The notes under the pieces were generated by a model. The model had not been told where the DNA came from. It saw nothing but the letters and a program-made list of their open reading frames with translations, and did not search any database. Positions 18,899 through 27,497 of a stretch of 48,162 bases of DNA are shown here, one piece after another; position 1 is the first letter of the stretch, and each line of letters starts with the position of its first letter. The stretch comes from Roseivirga sp. UBA6061 (lineage in GTDB: Bacteria > Bacteroidota > Bacteroidia > Cytophagales > Cyclobacteriaceae). The stretch spans positions 1 to 48,162 of the forward strand of contig DIYF01000166.1 of assembly GCA_002427745.1 (NCBI GenBank), in the 5' to 3' direction. The position numbers were made by a program, and so were the translations under genes.

Positions 18899-19156
18899 AT
18901 GACTCAGGACCATATCAGCAGAACCGACTATCTCGCTTTAGAGAGGACCAAACTGGCCAATGAAAGAACTTTTCTGGCCTACTTCAGAACCTTTGTAGTC
19001 TTTATCAGCTCAGGTTTTGTGATACTCAAGGTAGATGCCCTGGAAAACCTGATTTTTCTGGGCTATGCCTTTATCGCTATGGGCATTGTTCTGCTCGTTA
19101 TCGGCACAATCCGGTTTTTGTATGTGAGGAAACGCATGGCGAAATACTTTGACTAA
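18899..19156 (+). CDS. DUF202/YidH-like small membrane protein
   Basis: The product has 85 aa from ATG 18899, 16 bp after the racemase stop. A TTG at 18875 would overlap the upstream gene and is less likely; an AAAAGGAA stretch precedes the ATG. The conserved N-terminal pattern LALERTKLANERTFLAYFRTF is diagnostic for the DUF202 family, and it is followed by two membrane helices (FVVFISSGFVILKV; FLGYAFIAMGIVLLVIGTI) and a basic tail. Function in this family is unknown. Confidence 0.88.
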   Translation: MTQDHISRTDYLALERTKLANERTFLAYFRTFVVFISSGFVILKVDALENLIFLGYAFIAMGIVLLVIGTIRFLYVRKRMAKYFD

Positions 19157-19229
19157 TTCTCTCCTCACACCATTTTGGACGGGTTCGTTTCTTTCTCTGT
19201 CCTATGCTAACCAGAATGAACTCCTAAAG

Positions 19230-19266
19230 AAAAAATGGCCTTAGCCGAAGGCCAAGACCATTTTTT
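19230..19266. terminator. Bidirectional terminator between DUF202 gene and phytase
   Basis: AAAAAATGGCCTT, loop AGCCG, AAGGCCA, AGA, CCATTTTTT. The inner stem TGGCCTT/AAGGCCA is perfect, and A and T runs flank it on both sides, so it can end the plus-strand operon and the minus-strand phytase transcript. Confidence 0.8.
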
Positions 19267-19290
19267 ACATGAATAGCTCTGGGCTACCTC

Positions 19291-20379
19291 TTATTTCTTT
19301 TTGAACAGGTCACCTGCTATATCTTCCCAGCGATACAGGTGAAAAGTGCGATTATCAGACATGGCTACAAACAGGCCATTCGGGAAATTTTCATTGAAAG
19401 ACAGGTGGCTTGTTTCTGAGCCATCACTCTCATTGGTCGATACCTTTACCTGCTTCAGCAATGGATGATTGTGAGGATTCCCCCCGCTTCCTTCTCTGGG
19501 ATAAATATGGAATTCATTGGCCTGCTGATCTGACACCAGGATATATCCCTTGCCGTTACCGGCATCATAGATGGAAATTCCCTCATTGTCTTCGGCAAAA
19601 GCCTCGTTAGGCACGAAAGCCAGCTCTTCATTGCCTTTTTCAGGGTCTGCATAGTACTTTCTCAGCCCCACGCCTTCATCTGAGTAATAGACATAACCAA
19701 GTTCATTATCCACAGCAATCGCTTCAATTTCGTTCAGGCCGCTGTATTTACCGAACTTTCTTACGAGTTCGGCACTGACCGTACCATCCGCATTTCCTGT
19801 CAGCAGATATTGCCACAAATAGGTACCATCCGTAGGGCCGGTCTTTCTGCCCATAATAGCAAAAATGGCTCCGTCTGAAGGTCTTTTATATAGAGCTACT
19901 CCCATCAGGTCTCTGTACTCCACCCCGGCTTCTCCTTCAAATACGGGGATTCCTCCTCCATCTACAGGCTTCATATCAGGCAAAGTAAAGACACGCATGT
20001 TATGGGTAAGGCGCTCACCGGTAACAGCAATATCTACAGATTTGTCTCCCATGGTCAGGCCATACTCAATGTCCACATTGTTGGGTCTCTTCAGGTTCCT
20101 GACCACTTTATCCTGCTGGATTTTGCCTTCCAGATTGTACACATACAAAGCTCCGTCTACATTCTTATCTGTACCGATGATAAGGCTCTCCGCGATGTTA
20201 TCCGGGTTTACCCAGATAGCGGGATCATCTGTATCATGTTTAGTAGGTTCTGTTACAAAAACCGGTTTAACTACTTCACTCTCGGCTGTGGGCTGATCTG
20301 TAGTCGGCTTACCGCTACAGGCAAGAACGAACAGAGTCAGCAGGGCCAAAAGTGACTGTGAAAAGTATTTGGAAGTCAT
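19291..20379 (-). CDS. Beta-propeller phytase, lipoprotein
   Basis: The 362-aa product has a lipoprotein signal with Cys21 (LFVLACSG) and a body matching the 3-phytase beta-propeller family (PF02333). Visible landmarks are DDPAIWVNPD, LIIGTDKN, RPNNVDIEYG, YRDLMGVALYKRP, EIEAIAVDNELGYVYYSDE and NEGISIYDAGNGKGYILVSDQ. Family members are calcium-dependent and release phosphate from phytate; the acidic residues in these motifs are the usual calcium and phosphate ligands. Length is normal. It follows a TonB-dependent receptor gene on the same strand with an 87-bp gap holding a strong hairpin. Such phytase/receptor pairing is known in aquatic bacteria and suggests phytate use: surface or periplasmic hydrolysis coupled to outer-membrane uptake. 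There is no acidic surface-export motif after Cys21, so a periplasmic-side location is possible. Confidence 0.9.
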   Translation of the reverse strand: MTSKYFSQSLLALLTLFVLACSGKPTTDQPTAESEVVKPVFVTEPTKHDTDDPAIWVNPDNIAESLIIGTDKNVDGALYVYNLEGKIQQDKVVRNLKRPNNVDIEYGLTMGDKSVDIAVTGERLTHNMRVFTLPDMKPVDGGGIPVFEGEAGVEYRDLMGVALYKRPSDGAIFAIMGRKTGPTDGTYLWQYLLTGNADGTVSAELVRKFGKYSGLNEIEAIAVDNELGYVYYSDEGVGLRKYYADPEKGNEELAFVPNEAFAEDNEGISIYDAGNGKGYILVSDQQANEFHIYPREGSGGNPHNHPLLKQVKVSTNESDGSETSHLSFNENFPNGLFVAMSDNRTFHLYRWEDIAGDLFKKK

Positions 20380-20403
20380 AGTAATTTGCTAAAAGTATAA
20401 TAA

Positions 20404-20448
20404 CGACCTGAAGCCCCCTGCTCTTGCGAACAGAGGGGCCTGAGGTCG
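20404..20448 (-). promoter_or_regulatory. Intercistronic hairpin between TonB receptor and phytase
   Basis: Outer arms CGACCT (20404-20409) and AGGTCG (20443-20448) enclose a second stem formed by GCCCC and GGGGC. On the minus strand it is followed by the T-rich TTATTATACTTTT. It could be an attenuating terminator or an RNA stability element that sets the receptor-to-phytase ratio. Confidence 0.6.
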
Positions 20449-20466
20449 GAAAGGAAAGGAAGTTTC

Positions 20467-23235
20467 TTAATTGTTGAACAGGTCGAACTTCACACCAGCA
20501 TTGAATCTGGCATTATAATACTCGGCCTGCATAGTACGGGAGCTAATGCCCTGATAATAGCGCAGAGGCTGGTTGGTCAGGTTATTCGCTTCGAAGAAGA
20601 ATCTCCAGTTATCGCTGAAAGCATATGAACCATTGATATCCAGGAAAGTCTGCTTATCGTAGAACCTGTCATCGAAGGCCTCACTACCCAGTTCATCAAT
20701 GTAATCGCTGGCATAGTTGAGAGATACTCTGAAAACGAGCTTGTCGGTCTCATAAGACAGTGATGCATTGAACATGTTGTTGGCAGTTCCAGGCAGGTCA
20801 ATGTCCTCACCTTCTCTGCCCTGAATACCTTCAGTGCTTGACTCAGTCAAAGTGTAGTTCAGGTACAGCCCCAGACCTTTCCAAAGCTGACGCTGGAAAG
20901 AAACTTCAAGACCATAAATCTCTGCCTGTCCGCCATTCTCAAAAGTTTCGAACTCCAGGTCAGGACCGAACTGAGGATCCGTAAAATCTTCGATCACTCT
21001 GCTGTATACAAACTTGTCGACATCCTTGTAGAAAACACCACCTGAAACGATACCAATGTTATCGAAGTAGTTTTCGAAGATCAGGTCGAAGTTCATAGAA
21101 GTGGTAGGTTCCAGGTTAGGATTACCTCTTACCAACTCTTCATCGTCAGGGCTGAACTCAGCATAAGGTACCAGGTCGAAGTAGTTTGGTCTGGCAATGG
21201 TGTTGGTCCAGGCAAAACGCAGGATAGAGTTAGGCTTGAAGCTATAGTTCAGGTGAACACCCGGCATAAAGTTGGTGTAATTCTGAGAAGCCGTTTCTCT
21301 GGTGAATGTGTCATTGTCTACATCCAGCTCAAAACCTGAGTACTCAATGCTGGTAGCTTCTAATCTCAATCCCACGATTGCTGAAAGCTTCTCACCAAAC
21401 TGCAGGTCAGCCATCGCATAACCAGCATAGATGTTTTCATCAGCATTGTAGTTACCCGGCAGGTACTCTCCTATCTCATCTGACTGATCGAAAAGACCGG
21501 CATTGGTCAGGTCAAGGCCTCCCAGGAATTTAGGGTCAGCAAATCTACCGGCCGCGAACTGGCTTCCGGCCAGGAAGTCATTGTCGCTGTAATCCAGGTT
21601 AGGCACCGCACCCAGTGTCTCTCCGAAAGAAGCAGCATTGACAGGCTCGTAAGAGAAGAAAGAGTTTTCTCTCACTTTTTTCTTGGTTCTCAATCTACCA
21701 CCAAACTTAAGCATGGCGCTTTCAGAAGCAGGCAGCGTAAAGTCAAAACGTGCGTTGAAGTCTTCATCGTAAGTATCCTGAAACTCTTCCGTCAGCTCGT
21801 GGAATTCGATGTTCAGGTTGTCTGCAGGATTGGTCAAACGCGCCTGAGGGAACTCCGGGTTTCTCAGGTCGAGGCTTACTGCCTGACCGCTCTGTCTGAA
21901 GCTCAGGTATCGCTCATTAGGTCTTTTCTCAGATGCTCTGGCGTAGTTAGCCGACCAGGTCAGTCTCAGCTTGCTCATCTGGTGCTCGCCACGCAGGGCA
22001 ATGCTTCTGTTTCTCTGATCTTCCAGTCTGCGGTTATCTACTCTGTCATTTCCAATACCTCCTTTGGTCTGGAATTGAACACGGGCTGGCAGGGTCCACT
22101 GGTTGGCTCCGGCTGATACGGCATCTCCGTCATCAAAGGCATCATCGATCTGAGAAACACGCATTCTGAAACGGTTTTCCCAGTCATCACGCCAGTTGTA
22201 TACCCCGGTAAGGAACAGTTTGTGATTCGGGTTGATCTCGTAGTCAAGTGCTAAGCTGAAGCTTCTTCTGACACGCTGAACACGGTATTCACGAATGTCA
22301 AACTCTTCGATCAGGGCCTGTCCGTTATCTCCTTCAAACCAGGCGGCTTCGATGTTTTGTGAACCGAAGTTGTGGTCGTTGTAAGAAGCAGAAAACACTG
22401 CTCCGAGCTTGCCATCGGCAAATCTGTCTGCAGCAATGATAGAACCTGTCCAGATAGGTTTATCTGAAAGGAAGTTATAACCAGAAGCCAGCGTACCTGA
22501 AAGGCGTTTGCCGGTAGGTGCAGAACGGGTTACCAGGTTAACAGAACCACCGATCGCATCAGCGTCCATATCCGGTAATACCGCTTTATTCACCTGAATG
22601 GTCTGGATTAAATCAGCAGGGATCAGATCCAGCTGCACGTTTCTGTTATCGCCTTCGGCAGAAGGAATACGCTCACCATTCAGTGTTACCGAGTTCAGTT
22701 GTGGTGCCAGACCACGGATAATGATGTTTCGGGCCTCTCCCTGGTCATTTTGGATGGTAATACCCGGGATACGCTTGAGAGCGTCTCCGATGTTGGCATC
22801 CGGGAAACGACCAATCTGATCGGCAGCTACTACATTGGTGATGTTGGCATTGGTGCGCTGCTGGTTCAGGGCCTTTGCCTGACCTTTCAGTCGGTCACCT
22901 ATTACTAATACTGTACCGTTTTCAGTAAAACCTGCTTCCATCTTCGTAGAAAATACGGTGGTCTGACCGGCTGTAACGGTGATCTTTTTTTCGATTCTCT
23001 TATAACCAATAAAAGACACCATGATGGTATGCTCTCCTGCTGGTACTTCTACTATGGTGTAGTTACCATTCACATCGGTTGGTACTCCCTTACCGGCCTC
23101 AACGATATACACGTTGGCACCCGGAAGTCCAAGTCCGATCTCATCTGTAATTCTTCCACTGACAATACCATTCTGCGCAAGTGCAGCCTGGGCAAAAAGT
23201 ACGGTCAGTAAAACTGTTTGTAAAAATCGTCTCAT
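20467..23235 (-). CDS. TonB-dependent outer-membrane receptor (probable phytate/phosphate-ester uptake)
   Basis: The 922-aa product has a signal peptide (LFAQAALAQ), a carboxypeptidase-regulatory-like domain (IVSGRITDEIGLGLPGANV, GNYTIVEVPAGEHTIMVSFIGYK), a plug domain (DQIGRFPDANIGDALKRIPG, IIIRGLAPQLNSVTLNGERIP, DMDADAIGGSVNLVT) and a long beta-barrel ending in a typical outer-membrane terminal strand (FNAGVKFDLFN). No SusD-like partner gene is present, so it is not a standard glycan SusCD pair. The downstream phytase and upstream TPR-LuxR regulator on the same strand suggest substrate specificity for phytate or its products (inference). Direct repeats in the 189-bp upstream gap are candidate regulator sites. 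Confidence 0.93.
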   Translation of the reverse strand: MRRFLQTVLLTVLFAQAALAQNGIVSGRITDEIGLGLPGANVYIVEAGKGVPTDVNGNYTIVEVPAGEHTIMVSFIGYKRIEKKITVTAGQTTVFSTKMEAGFTENGTVLVIGDRLKGQAKALNQQRTNANITNVVAADQIGRFPDANIGDALKRIPGITIQNDQGEARNIIIRGLAPQLNSVTLNGERIPSAEGDNRNVQLDLIPADLIQTIQVNKAVLPDMDADAIGGSVNLVTRSAPTGKRLSGTLASGYNFLSDKPIWTGSIIAADRFADGKLGAVFSASYNDHNFGSQNIEAAWFEGDNGQALIEEFDIREYRVQRVRRSFSLALDYEINPNHKLFLTGVYNWRDDWENRFRMRVSQIDDAFDDGDAVSAGANQWTLPARVQFQTKGGIGNDRVDNRRLEDQRNRSIALRGEHQMSKLRLTWSANYARASEKRPNERYLSFRQSGQAVSLDLRNPEFPQARLTNPADNLNIEFHELTEEFQDTYDEDFNARFDFTLPASESAMLKFGGRLRTKKKVRENSFFSYEPVNAASFGETLGAVPNLDYSDNDFLAGSQFAAGRFADPKFLGGLDLTNAGLFDQSDEIGEYLPGNYNADENIYAGYAMADLQFGEKLSAIVGLRLEATSIEYSGFELDVDNDTFTRETASQNYTNFMPGVHLNYSFKPNSILRFAWTNTIARPNYFDLVPYAEFSPDDEELVRGNPNLEPTTSMNFDLIFENYFDNIGIVSGGVFYKDVDKFVYSRVIEDFTDPQFGPDLEFETFENGGQAEIYGLEVSFQRQLWKGLGLYLNYTLTESSTEGIQGREGEDIDLPGTANNMFNASLSYETDKLVFRVSLNYASDYIDELGSEAFDDRFYDKQTFLDINGSYAFSDNWRFFFEANNLTNQPLRYYQGISSRTMQAEYYNARFNAGVKFDLFNN

Positions 23236-23424
23236 GAATTTTGATTAGGTTGGGTTCGTTTGCGACAAAACTGAAAAACAGATAAAAACTGAATGTTGCT
23301 AACAGGTTATGAAAAAGGCAACGAATGGGGTTTTACCGTAAACAAAAAGGCAACAACAAAAAATAAACCCCTGAAAAACAGATACTTAAAAAATTAACAT
23401 TGTAAACAAGCATTTCAGCGGTTT
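23236..23424 (-). promoter_or_regulatory. Upstream region of TonB receptor with two sets of direct repeats
   Basis: AAAAAGGCAAC occurs at 23312-23322 and 23344-23354, 32 bp apart. CTGAAAAACAGATA occurs at 23271-23284 and 23371-23384, exactly 100 bp apart. The first pair is nested inside the second. These are candidate operator sites for the adjacent TPR-LuxR protein or another regulator. Confidence 0.5.
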
Positions 23425-25134
23425 CTACAGTTGCGAGACAAAAACCGACAGGCTTTCTCCTTTTTCCAACGCCAGTTTTTTGCGCAACCTGTAGCGACTG
23501 ATCCTCAGACTATCCTGTGAAATGGCCAGGATCGCTGCCATGTCTTTGGAATTCAGATTGAGTCTGATCAAAGCTGCCAGCCGGAGTTCGGCAGCCGTCA
23601 AATTCTGAAAAGTACTCTTTAGTTTTTTGAAGAATTCAGGGTGTACCTGGTCAAAGCTGCTGACAAATTCATCCCAGTCCTTATCGAAACGAAAGCCCTG
23701 GTCTATCAGACCACACAGTCGCTTCATGGCCTTCATCAGATCTTTGTGTCTGGCCTCTCGCTGTATTTCAGTGATCTGCTGTTTGAGTTCACGAAGCAGT
23801 TTATTCTTCTGGATAATGTGAAGTGCCTTGGTTGTTAGTTCCTGGCTCCGGCTTTCCAGCTCGGCATGCAGTCGTTCTTCTCTCAGCCGATTGTTCTCCA
23901 GCTCTGTCTGCAAGGCCTCCTCCTTGAGCCTTACATTTTTCAGCTTCGCCTCCGTCAAAGCCTGCTCCGCTTCAAAAAACTCCCGACTCTTTTTGTTCTT
24001 ATTCCGCTGCTGAAGAATAAAAACACCGGCAAAACCGATGAGCCCAAGTGCTCCGATCAGAATACTCTTTCTGGTATTCTCCTCGATCTGCTTCTGACTT
24101 TCCAGTAAGGCAATTTCCTGCTCCTTCTCCCGGGTGCGGTAGAGGGTTTGAAAGTTGGCTATCTGACTGGCGATCTGAGAGTTAAAAAGAGCCTGTGAAA
24201 ATTCATTGGCGCTATCATAGTAAACCAGCGCAAGCTCTTCTTTGCCAAATGCCCTGTTGAGCTTAGCCAGATCATTATAGGCACTCAGTACTTCATAGTT
24301 AAGGTCATGGCTCAGGGCATTTCTCAAGGCGTAATTCGTATAGAACACCGCTGAATCATAAATCCACCTTTTCCGGAAAGTATCACCTATGTTGTTCAGG
24401 GTATTCACCAGGGCCGGCATATTTCCACTTACCGAATCGTATTTAGCCGACAAAGTAAAATACTGATAGGCTTTATCAAACTCCTGAAGGTCTTCGTGTA
24501 TACTCCCGATGTTGTCGTAGATGATGGCCTTGCCATAGGCATCATCCAGTGCTTTATAAATATCCAGTGATCTGTATTGATAGAAAAATGCACTGTCGTA
24601 GCTGGCATTCTTCTCATAAAAATGCCCCAGCAGGCCATAGGTCTCGGCAAGCCCCAGTGTATCATCAATTTGCCTGTAAATCTTTAATGCCTGGCGATAG
24701 CCGTTAAGGGCTTCGCTCCAGAGGTCATGGAACTGGTAGGCTGCCCCGATGGAAAGCATGGTATTGGCTATTTCATTCTGCTGTCCGAGACCTCTGAATT
24801 CTTCCAGTGCCTCACTCAGATAGGCCATAGAGTAATCATAGACTCCCTGGAGGTAGAACAGCTCTCCCATTCTTCTCTTGGCCAGGCCCACCTGCATGGG
24901 ATCTCCGGTTGCCACCGCACGATCTACAGCCAGTTTGGCCAGGTAGAAAGATGAATCGGGATCAGAGGTAGTAAAAAATGTTCCCAGCTCATTAATCGAA
25001 CGAATCTGGAATGACAGCGCGTTGGCAGAATTAGACGAAGTAGGTACCAGGCTATTGGTACTTCTGATCTGTGCAAGCAGATGGGCACTCATCATTAAAA
25101 AGCAGAGCCCCCAGCAAAAGCGATGAAACATCAT
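23425..25134 (-). CDS. Membrane TPR protein with C-terminal LuxR-type HTH
   Basis: The 569-aa protein has a signal peptide (LCFLMMSAHLLAQ) and TPR repeats from about residue 50 to 320 (for example SEALNGYRQALKIYRQIDDT, EFDKAYQYFTLSAKYD). One membrane helix (SILIGALGLIGFAGVFIL) and a long charged coiled coil (EAEQALTEAKLKNVRLKEEALQ) follow. The last 55 residues form a LuxR-like HTH (LTAAELRLAALIRLNLNSKDMAAILAISQDSLRISRYRLRKKL). This periplasmic-TPR, helix, cytoplasmic-HTH design is common in Bacteroidota. It has no kinase or receiver domain, so signalling must pass through the membrane helix or a partner. It is 189 bp upstream of the TonB receptor on the same strand and is the natural candidate regulator of the receptor/phytase genes (inference). 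Confidence 0.88.
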   Translation of the reverse strand: MMFHRFCWGLCFLMMSAHLLAQIRSTNSLVPTSSNSANALSFQIRSINELGTFFTTSDPDSSFYLAKLAVDRAVATGDPMQVGLAKRRMGELFYLQGVYDYSMAYLSEALEEFRGLGQQNEIANTMLSIGAAYQFHDLWSEALNGYRQALKIYRQIDDTLGLAETYGLLGHFYEKNASYDSAFFYQYRSLDIYKALDDAYGKAIIYDNIGSIHEDLQEFDKAYQYFTLSAKYDSVSGNMPALVNTLNNIGDTFRKRWIYDSAVFYTNYALRNALSHDLNYEVLSAYNDLAKLNRAFGKEELALVYYDSANEFSQALFNSQIASQIANFQTLYRTREKEQEIALLESQKQIEENTRKSILIGALGLIGFAGVFILQQRNKNKKSREFFEAEQALTEAKLKNVRLKEEALQTELENNRLREERLHAELESRSQELTTKALHIIQKNKLLRELKQQITEIQREARHKDLMKAMKRLCGLIDQGFRFDKDWDEFVSSFDQVHPEFFKKLKSTFQNLTAAELRLAALIRLNLNSKDMAAILAISQDSLRISRYRLRKKLALEKGESLSVFVSQL

Positions 25135-25276
25135 CTCTGCAAGGTACTGCGCAATATTACCTGAGTACTTCGGTAGTGTAAAGTAATTGTAAACTGATTC
25201 ATCCTGCTCTCAGAAGTCGGTGTATCTTACAGCCGTGCTCCTCTGCATCTCACTTTGCCCCCTGAGGCAGATAAAT

Positions 25277-25305
25277 AAAAAAGACCTCTCCGGGAGGTCC
25301 TTTTT
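25277..25305. terminator. Terminator after the dienoyl-CoA reductase-like gene
   Basis: AAAAAA, GACCTC (25283-25288), loop TCCGG, GAGGTC (25294-25299), C, TTTTT. On the minus strand it follows the SDR stop codon by about 85 bp and isolates it from the TPR-LuxR gene. It could work in both directions. Confidence 0.75.
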
Positions 25306-25388
25306 GCATTAATATTTTCGCTTACTCTAAAATTCAAGATTCCGCATCTTGTACTTCGATTTAAAGTAGCCCCAGAGTAGCTTAGGGC

Positions 25389-26258
25389 TCATCCCTTTTT
25401 TCCGCGGGAAGCTTCAAGCATGTCCCACATCTCCTGTGGAATTTTTTCCAGATGGCTGAACTCTCCAGCCCCCATCAGCCATTCGCCACCGTCAATGGTA
25501 ACCACTTCACCATTTACATAGGCCGAGTAATCCGACATCAGATAGGCGGCCAGGTTGGCCAGTTCCTGATGCTCTCCCACTCTGCCTACAGGCACAAAGT
25601 TGGCAGGATCAAATTTCTTTACGAGATCTCCGGGCAGCAGTCGGCTCCAGGCTCCCTCAGTCGGAAACGGCCCCGGAGCGATAGCATTGAGTCTGATCTT
25701 GTATTTGGCCCATTCCACTGCCAGTGAACGCGTCATGGCCAGCACACCTGCTTTGGCACAGGCAGAAGGTACTACATAACCAGAACCGGTCCAGGCATAG
25801 GTGGTCACGATGTTAAGTATGGTACCGGGTTGTTTGGCATTAATCCAGCTCTTGCCCAAAGCCAGTGTAAAATTGGTCGTTCCTTTCAACACAATGTCAA
25901 TGATGATATTGAAGGCCCGGTGCGATAACCTTTCTGTGGGGCTGATAAAGTTACCGGCTGCATTGTTGAGCAGGCCATGAATCTGACCGAAGTGTTCTTC
26001 TGTCTGTTTGATCACATTTTCTACCTGGTCGTATTCCCGGACATCACACTGAACTGCCAGTACTTTTCCACCGGTTTCTTCTTCCAGCTCTTTGGCCGAG
26101 GCCTCCAGTACTTCCATTTTACGACTGGTGATTACCAGGTTGGCTCCAAGTTCCAGGAAATACTTTCCCATGGATTTCCCCAGGCCGGTTCCTCCTCCGG
26201 TAACAATAATGGTCTGCCCCTCCAGAGCTCCATCTCTTAACATTCCGTCTGTTTTCAT
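25389..26258 (-). CDS. SDR oxidoreductase, 2,4-dienoyl-CoA reductase (mitochondrial type) homologue
   Basis: The 289-aa product has the NAD(P) motif TGGGTGLG (residues 20-27), NNAAGN (98-103) and the region TTYAWTGSGYVVPSACAKAG. The classical SDR YxxxK tyrosine is replaced by Ser165 (SACAK, Lys169), while Tyr154 lies 11 residues earlier. This spacing of Tyr, Ser and Lys matches the catalytic arrangement of animal mitochondrial 2,4-dienoyl-CoA reductase (DECR1, as I recall Tyr199, Ser210 and Lys214). The following segment NAIAPGPFPTEGAWSRL and the C-terminal GGEWLMGAGEF also match that family. The role is the NADPH-dependent reduction of 2,4-dienoyl-CoA during oxidation of polyunsaturated fatty acids. 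Its upstream region has an inverted repeat that may bind a fatty-acid regulator. It is monocistronic by appearance. Confidence 0.88.
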   Translation of the reverse strand: MKTDGMLRDGALEGQTIIVTGGGTGLGKSMGKYFLELGANLVITSRKMEVLEASAKELEEETGGKVLAVQCDVREYDQVENVIKQTEEHFGQIHGLLNNAAGNFISPTERLSHRAFNIIIDIVLKGTTNFTLALGKSWINAKQPGTILNIVTTYAWTGSGYVVPSACAKAGVLAMTRSLAVEWAKYKIRLNAIAPGPFPTEGAWSRLLPGDLVKKFDPANFVPVGRVGEHQELANLAAYLMSDYSAYVNGEVVTIDGGEWLMGAGEFSHLEKIPQEMWDMLEASRGKKG

Positions 26259-26488
26259 GCATTATAGGTTAAGCAGAAATATAAAAAATATTATGCATGC
26301 AGCATAATTTCTTCGATAAGCGACCAATAATGTCGATAAGCTGAACCCATTTGATTCAAAGTCGTAGGAAAGAGCATACCTATCTGATTGTCCTGATCAC
26401 AAAATTGCCTTCTGCAACCGATCCTGTAGTATTTGGGGTGCTTAATTGATTGATATTGCGGATATTTGCTTCACCCAATAACATTAGT
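26259..26488. promoter_or_regulatory. Divergent region with inverted and direct repeats between SDR and OmpA genes
   Basis: The inverted repeat ATTATGC-ATGCA-GCATAAT spans 26290-26308, about 32 bp upstream of the SDR start. The direct repeat TCGATAAGC occurs at 26313-26321 and 26333-26341, 20 bp apart. Both lie nearer the SDR gene than the OmpA gene. Confidence 0.5.
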
Positions 26489-27445
26489 ATGAAGATTAAA
26501 CAGTTTTACCTCCCCTCTCTGTTATTTATCGTTTTGGCCATGAGTTCCTGTGTGGCCCAAAAGGAATACGATGCACTTGCCAATGAGAAAACCACACTCG
26601 AGAATCAAAAGGCAACGCTGGAAGAGCAAATGGACATTGCCAATGAAAAGCTCAATCGACTGGAAGTGCAACTGGACAATCTGAGCAAAGACAAGGACGC
26701 CCTTCAGTCTGATTTTGACATTGTAGACAAGGAACTAAAAGAGGTTAAGTCTGAATACAATCGCATCAAGCAACTCTACGACAACCTGCTTTCTAACAGC
26801 GGGCAGCTTAACCGGGACCTGGGCAAACAGCAACAAAGGCTACTGGCCATTGAAGATGACCTGGAAGTAGAACGCAAGAAAAACGAAGAGCTGGCTGCCG
26901 ACCTGACTAAACGAGAAGCACGAGTGGCAGAACTGGAGCGTATCATAGCAGAAAAGGATCAGGCCGTACAGCAGCTTAAGAAAAAGGTAACCGATGCTTT
27001 GCTCAATTTTAGCGAAGGAGATCTTTCGGTAGAGGTAAAAAATGGTAAAGTATATGTTTCTCTGGCTGAAAAGCTCCTCTTCGGTTCTGGCAGTACTAAA
27101 GTGGATGCCAAGGGCGTTACGGCACTCAAGCAGCTTGCGGGCGTATTGAGTGGCAATTCAGATCTGAATGTAGTTGTGGAAGGCCATACGGATAATGTGC
27201 CGATCTCGCGGAAGTCTCAGTATATGAGTGACAACTGGGATCTGAGCGTTATGCGGGCCACCTCTATTGTAAAAATACTGGTAGACAATGGCGTGAACCC
27301 TAAGATTGTAACCGCTTCGGGTAAAGGGGAATATGTGCCAGTAGCAGAAAACGATACGGCTGAAAACAAGGCATTGAATCGTAGAACGGAAATTATCCTG
27401 ACACCTAAGCTGGATGAGCTGTTTCAGATTCTGGAAAATTATTAA
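26489..27445 (+). CDS. OmpA-family lipoprotein with coiled coil
   Basis: The product has 318 aa from ATG 26489 (MKIKQFYL). An upstream in-frame start at 26450 would add a non-signal extension. The lipoprotein signal ends at MSSC, then a long coiled coil (about residues 25-180; LENQKATLEEQMDIANEKL) leads to an OmpA-like peptidoglycan-binding domain (VVVEGHTDNVPI, NWDLSVMRATSIV, NRRTEIIL). It should tether the outer membrane to peptidoglycan, with the coiled coil spanning the periplasm. The small membrane protein at 27498 is 52 bp downstream and may be cotranscribed. Confidence 0.92.
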   Translation: MKIKQFYLPSLLFIVLAMSSCVAQKEYDALANEKTTLENQKATLEEQMDIANEKLNRLEVQLDNLSKDKDALQSDFDIVDKELKEVKSEYNRIKQLYDNLLSNSGQLNRDLGKQQQRLLAIEDDLEVERKKNEELAADLTKREARVAELERIIAEKDQAVQQLKKKVTDALLNFSEGDLSVEVKNGKVYVSLAEKLLFGSGSTKVDAKGVTALKQLAGVLSGNSDLNVVVEGHTDNVPISRKSQYMSDNWDLSVMRATSIVKILVDNGVNPKIVTASGKGEYVPVAENDTAENKALNRRTEIILTPKLDELFQILENY

Positions 27446-27497
27446 ACAATACCGCTGCTCAATTCATTACTGCATATCAAAAGGCCATTAGAGGATT

